Part shown: positions 1 through 6,013 of the stretch, in pieces
Layout of the letters: every line of letters starts with the position of its first letter
Position numbering within the stretch: position 1 is the first letter of the stretch
Source: Candidatus Obscuribacterales bacterium
GTDB lineage: Bacteria > Cyanobacteriota > Vampirovibrionia > Obscuribacterales > Obscuribacteraceae
Reading direction: 5' to 3'
DNA length: 7,122 nucleotides
Assembly (NCBI GenBank): GCA_021732245.1
Contig: JAKFVJ010000071.1
Location: 1-7,122, forward strand
Notes under the pieces: model-generated
Seen by the model: the letters and a program-made list of their open reading frames with translations, nothing else
Databases searched by the model: none
What the model was told of the DNA's origin: nothing
Made by a program: the position numbers and the translations under genes

Positions 1-198
1 GCGGAATACACTCCTCAGCAGGTGAAGTTGAATATGACCGGTTTTGGTAGTGCTGAAAAACGAGAAATTCAAGAAATGGTTGCCAGGCTGCTTAACCATG
101 AAGAAGTTATCAAGCCCGATGACGCGGCCGATGCCTTAGCCATTGCTATTTGTCATGCGCGCATGGGCTTAGTTGGTATGAGCCAACCGGTTTCTTGA
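1..198 (+). CDS. ruvC: Crossover junction endodeoxyribonuclease RuvC, C-terminal fragment (5' end outside window)
   Basis: These are the last 65 codons of RuvC, the nuclease that resolves Holliday junctions by paired nicks together with RuvAB. Frame 1 is open from the window edge to the TGA at 196-198. The fragment begins with a YTPQQVK segment and carries the EMVARLL helix. It then has the family signature PDDAADALAIAICHA at about residues 39-53 of the fragment. In the known family the last two catalytic, metal-binding acids lie in this motif; here they would be Asp41 and Asp44. The two earlier acids lie outside the window. The short tail after ICHARMG is not a conserved part of the family. 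The last 46 bases overlap the 3' end of the convergent BtuF-like gene. The identification rests on direct motif recognition and is secure. Confidence 0.95.
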   Translation, partial: AEYTPQQVKLNMTGFGSAEKREIQEMVARLLNHEEVIKPDDAADALAIAICHARMGLVGMSQPVS

Positions 199-1097
199 TG
201 ACCGAACCGAAAAGTTTCCGGATGAATTATTTCTGCCAGTATTTCCAGTGATTCCACCAATCTCGGACCTGGGCGATTGAAATATTGATTGCCATCGAGC
301 ACAAAAACTTTGTTTGCCTTCACTGCTTTTAGTTCACGCCAGCGAGGCTGGTTTTGCAGTAAATGCATTTCTTCCAGTGTGCGCTCAATAGAAAAACCAC
401 AAGGATTGACGAGAATGTAATCCGGATCTTTTGCCACCAGTTCACTGAAATCAATTGATGGGGAGTGTTTGCCAGCTTCGCCGAAGGCGGATATACCACC
501 CGCCATCTCAACTAGTTCCGGCATCCAATTACCCGACACCATCAATGGCTCAATCCATTCGATAGTTGCCACTGTGGGCTTTGGCAATTTGATTGCTGCA
601 TTCTTAATGGCGCTCATTCGTTGCTGAACGACATTAGCAAGGTGCGTAGATTTGTCTTTGGCATCCAGGGTGTGTCCCACCTTGTGCAAATCATCGAAGA
701 AATCAGCCAGGCAATTTGGTTTAAGCGAAATGACTCGGCAGTTTATTCCGGTCAATTCGCACATCGCTGATTCGACGTCCTTAATGCTCACGGCGCAAAC
801 ATCACATTGGTCCTGCGTGATAATGTGAGTTGGTTTTAGTTCCGCTAATCTCTTGCTGTCGACTTGATAGACGCTCAAAGCGTCCTTAACTATGTTGCGT
901 ACCTGCTTGTCTATTTCCAAGCTGGAGACATGAATATTAATGCGCGGTTGGGTTACCACAGGCAGCCCTTTAATTTCCGCTGGATAGTCACATTCATGGG
1001 AAATGCCGACTAGATATTTGCCTAGTCCCATGGCGCAAACAATTTCCGTAGCGCTGGCTATAGTGGAAACAATTCGGTGGGTGGATGAATCTTTCAT
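153..1097 (-). CDS. Orphan BtuF-like (COG0614) cobalamin/metal-chelate binding protein without signal peptide
   Basis: The 314-residue protein has the periplasmic-binding fold of BtuF/FepB-type proteins. Recognisable segments are RIVSTIASATEIVCAMGLG (8-26), SHECDYP (33-39), TQDQCDVCAVS (94-104), IEWIEPLMVSGNWMPELVEMAGG (179-201) and NRPGPRLVESLEILAEIIHP (274-293). This subgroup is usually annotated as cobalamin-binding protein or ABC transporter substrate-binding protein. It starts straight at the first beta-strand, with no signal peptide or lipobox, so it is probably cytosolic. No BtuC or BtuD permease genes are next to it. His34, Cys36 and the Cys98-x-x-Cys101 pair could form a ligand or metal site; that is inference. 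The ATG at 1097-1095 has no clear Shine-Dalgarno sequence. The last ~14 residues, after the conserved HPE segment, are encoded antisense to the end of ruvC. The family call is firm; the ligand is uncertain. Confidence 0.85.
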   Translation of the reverse strand: MKDSSTHRIVSTIASATEIVCAMGLGKYLVGISHECDYPAEIKGLPVVTQPRINIHVSSLEIDKQVRNIVKDALSVYQVDSKRLAELKPTHIITQDQCDVCAVSIKDVESAMCELTGINCRVISLKPNCLADFFDDLHKVGHTLDAKDKSTHLANVVQQRMSAIKNAAIKLPKPTVATIEWIEPLMVSGNWMPELVEMAGGISAFGEAGKHSPSIDFSELVAKDPDYILVNPCGFSIERTLEEMHLLQNQPRWRELKAVKANKVFVLDGNQYFNRPGPRLVESLEILAEIIHPETFRFGHQETGWLIPTKPMRA

Positions 1098-1119
1098 AGT
1101 AGACTAGCCTAGCACTATT

Positions 1120-1124
1120 AGGGG
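1120..1124 (+). promoter_or_regulatory. Ribosome binding site of the glycosidase gene
   Basis: AGGGG lies 4 bases before the ATG at 1129 and 7 bases before the in-frame ATG at 1132. The spacing favours the second ATG as the real start, which would remove one Met from the protein. It sits in the 31-bp divergent gap (1098-1128). I see no convincing -35/-10 pair there, so promoters for both genes must overlap the neighbouring coding regions or be of a different type. Confidence 0.55.
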
Positions 1125-1128
1125 TTGG

Positions 1129-2361
1129 ATGATGAAGGTGGTTCTTCAGGAAAGGTTAAAATCGTTCCTTCTTGATCGGGCGGAAGGCTGTATTCACGCG
1201 CCTTTTGGGCAGTTGGCCTATAGGTTTGTCACGCCTTCTTATGGCATTGAGCCGGGTGCTGATGACCACACCGATGAGTGCAACCGCACCTCAATTGGAC
1301 ATTACATGCAAATGTACGATTGGGATGCTTGCTTCTTTTCCCAGGCTTCAAAGTACCTTAACGACAAAGATTTGGCATCAGATATTGTTAGGAACTTTTT
1401 GACGGTTAAGACATTTGATGGCCATGTACCAAGAACTGTAACGCCGGGAAAGTTCTGGGACTTGGGCGATCACTGCAAGCCATTTCTTTGCCAGGCGTTG
1501 GCGCACTCTTGCAGAAATTTTCCATCGATGGAAGTCAGCGCCGATACTCTTGATTCACTCAAGCATTTTCTGGATTATTTTGAGTGTCGTCGACGCGACA
1601 AATCCGGACTTTTTCACTGGCGCAATGTTTTGGAAAGCGGCGTCGATAACAATTTGGCTCTTATATTTCCGAGTCCTGCCTCAAAAGAAGAAAATGTCTC
1701 GCATGTTGATTTTCCCGATGGGCGTTTGTCGGCAGTTGATATAAATGTCTACATGACTTTGGAATACAAGGCCTTTGCAGAGCTGTGCCGCCATGCAGGC
1801 GATGCATCCTTGTCTGATGAGTACGAGAAGAAAGCCGCGCAGCAGACTGAGCTTATCGAGAAATTCTTATGGGACGAAGACAGTGGTATCTATTTCAATC
1901 GTGATCCAAAGCTTGGTCGACCAGTAGAAATTCTTAGTTGGACATCTCTATGTCCGGTGATGGCCGGACTGGCACCTGTTGAACGAGCCATGTCCGTAAT
2001 AGAAAAGTACATGCTCAATAGCGATCACTTCTTGAGACCGACAGGGATTGCCTCGCTGGCGCATTCGGATAGGTTATACAATCAAGCTTATCGAGGTCTC
2101 TACGGGCGAGCCATGGTATCCAATTGGCAGGGACCAATGTGGGTATTGCCGAATGTGCTGGCCGTCAGAGGGTTACTGCATTATGGTTTGAAGGACGAAG
2201 CAAAAGATGTTTCTAACCGCGTCTTAGATACGATGACTAGAGCCCTCGACCAGATTGGTACGCTTACGGAAAACTACGATGCCGAAACCGGTAAGCCTCT
2301 TTGGGCACCGCAATTTATAAGTTGGAATATTTTGGCGCTGGAATTGATGGAACTGATTTAG
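1129..2361 (+). CDS. (alpha/alpha)6-barrel glycoside hydrolase, GH63/GH37-like (MGH1-like; trehalase / glycosylglycerate hydrolase group)
   Basis: This 410-residue protein looks like a complete soluble cytosolic inverting alpha-glycosidase of the clan containing GH37 trehalases and GH63 enzymes such as mannosylglycerate and glucosylglycerate hydrolases. Visible hallmarks, in order, are YDWDACFFSQ (63-72), the general-acid region LESGVDNN (168-175, candidate acid Asp173), SWTSLCPVMAGLA (270-282), NWQGPMWVLPNVLAVRGL (332-349) and TENYDAETGKP (380-390, candidate base Glu381). A closing aromatic segment FISWNILALELM follows. There is no signal peptide or membrane segment. Classical GH37 signatures are not seen intact, so a small compatible-solute substrate such as glucosylglycerate or mannosylglycerate is as likely as trehalose. 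The start at 1132 may be the real one, judged from the ribosome binding site. The gene stands alone on its strand, divergent from the BtuF-like gene and convergent with the envelope gene run. The fold is confident; the substrate is not known. Confidence 0.85.
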   Translation: MMKVVLQERLKSFLLDRAEGCIHAPFGQLAYRFVTPSYGIEPGADDHTDECNRTSIGHYMQMYDWDACFFSQASKYLNDKDLASDIVRNFLTVKTFDGHVPRTVTPGKFWDLGDHCKPFLCQALAHSCRNFPSMEVSADTLDSLKHFLDYFECRRRDKSGLFHWRNVLESGVDNNLALIFPSPASKEENVSHVDFPDGRLSAVDINVYMTLEYKAFAELCRHAGDASLSDEYEKKAAQQTELIEKFLWDEDSGIYFNRDPKLGRPVEILSWTSLCPVMAGLAPVERAMSVIEKYMLNSDHFLRPTGIASLAHSDRLYNQAYRGLYGRAMVSNWQGPMWVLPNVLAVRGLLHYGLKDEAKDVSNRVLDTMTRALDQIGTLTENYDAETGKPLWAPQFISWNILALELMELI

Positions 2362-2372
2362 CTAAATTAGTT
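2351..2372. terminator. 22-bp inverted repeat at a convergent gene junction, possible weak bidirectional terminator
   Basis: Two 11-base arms, 2351-2361 and 2362-2372, are complementary except for one pair, which would be a G-U wobble in the plus-strand transcript. The perfect core is TTTAGCTAAA. The repeat covers the TAG stop of the glycosidase gene and reaches into the TAA stop of the opposite gene. The stem is AT-rich, has no spacer between the arms (so a real loop would open the centre), and no clear U-run follows on either strand. It is therefore at best a weak terminator. Confidence 0.3.
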
Positions 2373-4386
2373 ACTCAATGGAAGCCTGAATGTTGTAATT
2401 GCCGCGTTGTTTCAAACGGACTGAAACTGCAATGGAATTATCCTTGCCGCCTGGTGTTTTTATGCGCAAGTCGTTGCCTTTCACTATCGTAATGATATTG
2501 GGCGTGTTATTGCGTAAGTGAACAGCAACCGGCTTCGCTGTTCCTAAGGCTCTAACAATCAACTTTGTCGGCACTTGCCCTGGTCTTGCATCCGGCGCAA
2601 CCTGCAGTGAAATCAAGCTAAAGAGAGCCGCATTGCTTTTCAATCCGGCATTCGTGACTGAAATGGAATGTTGTCCGGCGGGAACATCTTCCGGAACGAG
2701 AATTTTCAATTCTAAAGGTGATGTGGATAGGATTTGTGCATCCCATTTGCCGTCAATCGTTACTATCAAATTGCCGGCTTGACCATTGAAGTTATGACCT
2801 TGAATAGTCACAGTGTCAAACTTTGAGGCATTGTTGGTTACGCGATCAACATGAGGCGGTTGAGCTTCACTTGGCGTTGAAAGTGGTTGAAGAATATGCA
2901 CGACCTTTGTGGTCGCTAATTGTCTTCCGGCAATGGCCACTTTTAGCGTTGGACCTGGAGTGGAATCTTCCGGTACTAAGTATTGAATCTGGCCAGCGGC
3001 TCCTGTTGTTAAAACAGTTCCGTTGAATTCGACGTCTACGCCCGATTCAGGAACAAGTCTGGCATTTACGACGGAAATAGTAATTAGTTGTCCGGCTTGC
3101 GCCTTATCAGGCGTTACTAAAATTGCATCAAGCGACGGTCCGACTTCTACTTGCGGAACAATTCGCTTTGGTTGCATCTCTGCTATTGCCACTGTTTCTT
3201 TGGCAATTGTTTCTGTTGTTGCTTCCTGGATTGTAGGTGTTGACGCAGTGTCTTGGCTTGTCGTCACTACTACTTCTTCTTTTTTGGTCTCAATTGATTG
3301 AGGTTGAATTGTTGAAGTGGTTGTTGTCTGCGCAATTTGCGTTATTTCCTTGCCGGCGACCTCTGCTTTGGTTTGTGGTTTGGTTTCGACTTTTAGTGGC
3401 TTGGTCGCAGGAGCGGCTGCTTCTTTGTCCTTGGCTTTTTTTAGAGAAGGCGCTTTCAGTAAAAGATAATTGCGTCTGGGCGCTTTTCCCTCGGTGTCGA
3501 CTTGTGCTGGTTTTGTTGCAATTGGTGTGGTTGTTTCAGCAGCTGAACTTTTGTTGACTGGTGCTTCGGACTTTGGCTCAATAATCTCTTTCTTCTCATC
3601 AGGAGCGGTTTCTGCTGCAGGCGTTGCTGTTTCTGCAGTTTGACTAGGAGCTTGAGGGGTTGTTGGTGTAGTGTTCGCGGTTTGCTCCGGTTGTGCACTT
3701 ATCTGGCTTGTCGGTATACCGGCAGTATCGGCAACGAATTGCGAGAGTTTGCCAATCCAATAATTCACCCCTGTTTGGCTTTGAATATCAAATCCGCTTT
3801 CAATACCGGATCTGCCTGATACAACAAAAATGAATTCGCCAAGTTTTTGACCGTCAACAATTTCGTTGGAGTTGCCGGCTATGGTCAGGTTCAGTAATCC
3901 GTTTGCTTTTTTCGCCCAAATGCAGGATGCCACCGCACTGGTTGTCGCACCTTGTGGATCGTTGCCCTGGCGAACAACAATTTCGCCTGAGTCCCAGGTT
4001 TCAGCAGACATTGAATTTTCTGCTTTCGCCTTGTCTTCTGCACTAATTATTCGGTTGAAAGTCAATTGAGGATTTGACAATGCTGATTGCAGTACGTTGA
4101 TAGCTAGACCGGCCACAGCTTTTTGTTTGGCGTCACTCAGGTTGTTGTAATCACTTGATTCAGGCAATGCTTTGGAAATATCTTTTAGAACGCTTATCAA
4201 AGCCGGACTAAATTCTTGGTTTGCCTTAGCGGCTTGGGCGATGAGATTCGCTTTTTTTGAAGAGGATATTTTATTGCCTTTGGCATTGTCCTTGTCGTGC
4301 CCTTTTGCGGCAAGGCACGGGCTTGCCAAAACGGATATGGCCATAAGAGTTGCCATAAGACGTTGTACTGAACCTAAGTATTTCAA
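2371..4386 (-). CDS. Exported protein with Thr/Ala/Lys/Pro-rich linker and C-terminal IPT/TIG-like domains
   Basis: The 671-residue protein begins with a signal peptide: a basic start (Lys2, Arg9), a hydrophobic core at about 10-22 and likely cleavage after CLA near residue 26. Residues ~40-225 form a globular region I do not recognise. Residues ~228-405 are a disordered linker rich in Thr, Ala, Glu, Lys, Gln and Pro. Two Ig-fold units follow at ~411-497 and ~511-593. Both carry the IPT/TIG pattern of a G-x-x-(V/I)-T-I strand and a VPE(D)-x-x-P-G turn (VPEDSTPG, VPEDVPAG). A last beta-rich region ends at 671. Such proteins usually act outside the membrane in adhesion or polymer binding; the role here is unknown. 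The start is TTG with a strong GGGGAGGGG sequence just upstream. A later ATG at 4356 would remove the charged part of the signal peptide. The gene is the last of three closely spaced genes, 21 bp after the M23 gene. Confidence 0.8.
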   Translation of the reverse strand: MKYLGSVQRLMATLMAISVLASPCLAAKGHDKDNAKGNKISSSKKANLIAQAAKANQEFSPALISVLKDISKALPESSDYNNLSDAKQKAVAGLAINVLQSALSNPQLTFNRIISAEDKAKAENSMSAETWDSGEIVVRQGNDPQGATTSAVASCIWAKKANGLLNLTIAGNSNEIVDGQKLGEFIFVVSGRSGIESGFDIQSQTGVNYWIGKLSQFVADTAGIPTSQISAQPEQTANTTPTTPQAPSQTAETATPAAETAPDEKKEIIEPKSEAPVNKSSAAETTTPIATKPAQVDTEGKAPRRNYLLLKAPSLKKAKDKEAAAPATKPLKVETKPQTKAEVAGKEITQIAQTTTTSTIQPQSIETKKEEVVVTTSQDTASTPTIQEATTETIAKETVAIAEMQPKRIVPQVEVGPSLDAILVTPDKAQAGQLITISVVNARLVPESGVDVEFNGTVLTTGAAGQIQYLVPEDSTPGPTLKVAIAGRQLATTKVVHILQPLSTPSEAQPPHVDRVTNNASKFDTVTIQGHNFNGQAGNLIVTIDGKWDAQILSTSPLELKILVPEDVPAGQHSISVTNAGLKSNAALFSLISLQVAPDARPGQVPTKLIVRALGTAKPVAVHLRNNTPNIITIVKGNDLRIKTPGGKDNSIAVSVRLKQRGNYNIQASIE
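3172..3705 (-). other. Low-complexity linker-coding segment
   Basis: This part of the exported IPT/TIG protein gene codes for residues ~228-405. It is dominated by Thr, Ala, Glu, Lys, Gln and Pro with short irregular motifs (PTTPQAPSQT, AAETTTP, TTTTST). The plus strand is correspondingly rich in TTG/TTC/GTT runs. There is no exact tandem repeat, so it is a biased-composition spacer and not a microsatellite. The bias also produces several long but meaningless open frames on both strands here. Confidence 0.7.
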
Positions 4387-4388
4387 AA

Positions 4389-4397
4389 CCCCTCCCC
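4389..4397 (-). promoter_or_regulatory. Ribosome binding site supporting a TTG start
   Basis: Read on the minus strand, GGGGAGGGG ends 2 bases before the TTG at 4386-4384. Its GGAG core lies about 5 bases from that codon, a workable distance. It sits within the 21-bp gap after the M23 gene stop. The next in-frame ATG (4356) is too far away to use it. Confidence 0.6.
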
Positions 4398-4407
4398 TTT
4401 TTTGTGT

Positions 4408-6006
4408 CTAGCGTTTGCAGCCGACTCCAAAAATGTCCTCGTAGACTCCCCGTGTTTCCGCTGGATTGAGACCCCAACCCAAATATTTACCGTCTAGCCA
4501 AACTTCAAAGTGCAGGTGTGGATGAATGAGTTTGCCGCTTGGGTTTTCACCCGTCCCTGATACTCCTACGTAGCCAAGTAATGTCCCTGCCTCCACGAAA
4601 TCATTTGATTTCAGACCGTCTTTAATTTTACTCAAATGTGCGTATCGTGTCAGAAGTCCATTGCCATGATCTACCCAAACTTGGCAGCCTCGGAAAAGAT
4701 CTTCATTAACTTCGGAACTCTGGTGTGTTTTGTGGCATTCTTGCTCGACTTTTAAGTACTTGGACGGCGACATATCACGGAAGTGGGCATCGGCTCGAGT
4801 TACCTTGCCGCCGTCGGCTGACATGACTTTGGTGCCATAGACAACATGTGTGGTGCAGCCTGTCTCGCTAAAGAAGTCGACTCCCTTGTGAACCCCGAAT
4901 CGATAAAGTCGGCGAGCGCCGGGAAATACTCCGGCATGCCTGGGGAGGCGTACCCCAGATATAGGCAATTGCAGTCCATCCAGACGAGGATCTATACGTT
5001 TGGGATTGAAGAGACTGCTGGGTTTTGCGCCTGCTTTTAAGCTGCGGTAAATAAGTTTGTCTCCATCAATTATCCAAAAGCCGTACGACTGAGCTAGAAC
5101 GCCGCGTAAATCCGATTTGCCGGGGAAAGTAAATTGCTTGGTATTGCCCGTTTCCTTATCTACGGCGAGCACTCGATTATTTTCTCGTTCGACAATGTAG
5201 ATAGGCGACTCGTTGGACATAGTCATGCGCGATGGGCGCATTTTCTTTAAGCCTTTCCAAATAAGTTTTTGTTCCGGATTATCTTTGCTGCCCGAGTATC
5301 TGACAATATTGCCGTTGTATTTCAACACGTAGGGATAATCAACAATCGACATGGCAATGCCATCGCCGACAAAAACGTCTCCAGGTTGAACTCGCCAGGG
5401 CAACACTTCATGGAAGCTCGTCTGCATCGGCGCGTTGCCTGGTTTGCTCAGCCAAATTTGATTGCGCTCCGGATCAAGCAAACAAATGCTTGTGCCGTTG
5501 CAAGCTAAGTCGACATAGTCCGGATCCGGTTTGCTGCCTATAGATTTAAAGGCGCGGAAAACATGCCACTTTTTATCAGGAAGTGTAAATTCAAATAAGT
5601 CACCGGATTTATCTAGAATGACAATACTCTTGCGCGGTGGGTAATAGACGAAATTATTGAATTCGGCAATAGGAAGCCATTCAATGCGATTGCCTGCCGG
5701 CGTAAATCTGTTAACTACAATTTTGTCTGATCGATGGAGACTGCTTATGCCTACTTGATAGATTGAGTCAGGATCAAGAAAATACAGCGAGTCATCCACT
5801 TTGATCATTGCTTCTGGACGAACGGTTTTGTTTTCACCATCAACAATGGGTCCTATCCAAGCCTTGTCCATTTGTGCTTCATTCAAGCGTGGAGTCGGAT
5901 CGCTTGTGTTAGTAGCGGAATTTGAAGCTAGTTGGCAAAAAGAGAGAGCAGCGCTTAGTGCAATAAGAGGTTTCAACAGCCAAACTAAACGCGACTTCGA
6001 TTTCAT
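4408..6006 (-). CDS. Exported M23 family (LytM-type) peptidase with N-terminal propeller-like region
   Basis: This 532-residue protein likely cleaves peptide cross-links in peptidoglycan outside the cytoplasmic membrane. The N-terminus (Lys2, Lys4, Arg6, hydrophobic 7-28) is a signal peptide or anchor; LSFC is a poor lipobox. Residues ~63-325 show about six repeated strand patterns such as IVILDKSGDLFEF and IYIVERENNRVLAVD, which suggests a beta-propeller. The M23 domain occupies ~345-520. HKGVD supplies the zinc ligands His373 and Asp377, RYAHL gives catalytic His457, and HPHLHFEV gives catalytic His497 and ligand His499. All expected residues are present, so it should be active, unlike degenerate EnvC-type factors. 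A ~30-residue insertion (about 406-440) lies inside the domain. Cysteines at 384, 424, 441 and 530, plus 169 and 175, may form disulfides. The ATG has no evident Shine-Dalgarno sequence and lies 7 bp after the upstream stop, which suggests translational coupling. It is the middle gene of the three-gene run. Confidence 0.9.
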   Translation of the reverse strand: MKSKSRLVWLLKPLIALSAALSFCQLASNSATNTSDPTPRLNEAQMDKAWIGPIVDGENKTVRPEAMIKVDDSLYFLDPDSIYQVGISSLHRSDKIVVNRFTPAGNRIEWLPIAEFNNFVYYPPRKSIVILDKSGDLFEFTLPDKKWHVFRAFKSIGSKPDPDYVDLACNGTSICLLDPERNQIWLSKPGNAPMQTSFHEVLPWRVQPGDVFVGDGIAMSIVDYPYVLKYNGNIVRYSGSKDNPEQKLIWKGLKKMRPSRMTMSNESPIYIVERENNRVLAVDKETGNTKQFTFPGKSDLRGVLAQSYGFWIIDGDKLIYRSLKAGAKPSSLFNPKRIDPRLDGLQLPISGVRLPRHAGVFPGARRLYRFGVHKGVDFFSETGCTTHVVYGTKVMSADGGKVTRADAHFRDMSPSKYLKVEQECHKTHQSSEVNEDLFRGCQVWVDHGNGLLTRYAHLSKIKDGLKSNDFVEAGTLLGYVGVSGTGENPSGKLIHPHLHFEVWLDGKYLGWGLNPAETRGVYEDIFGVGCKR

Positions 6007-6013
6007 TGGTTGC

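Noticed and set aside
1050..1110. Sigma-70 promoter candidates (TATAGT, TAGACT) upstream of the glycosidase gene
   Set aside because: No matching -35 element at a suitable distance could be found, so these are likely chance hexamers.
3023..3301. Plus-strand open frame of 92 codons
   Set aside because: It is antisense to the IPT/TIG gene, in a biased-composition region, with no ribosome binding site or family signature.
3237..3557. Plus-strand open frame of 106 codons, Leu-rich
   Set aside because: It is antisense to the low-complexity linker; the Leu/Val richness comes from the reverse complement of Lys/Ala/Thr/Gln codons.
3456..3698. Minus-strand Gln/Lys/Pro-rich open frame
   Set aside because: It is an out-of-frame reading of the linker; the composition follows from the repeated codon pattern.
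4315..4386. Lipoprotein signal (LASPC) in the IPT/TIG protein
   Set aside because: The residue before Cys is Pro, which does not fit the lipobox; a normal signal peptidase I site after CLA fits better.
4271..4477. Minus-strand open frame crossing the M23/IPT gene junction
   Set aside because: It overlaps two well-supported genes in another frame and has no protein-like signature.
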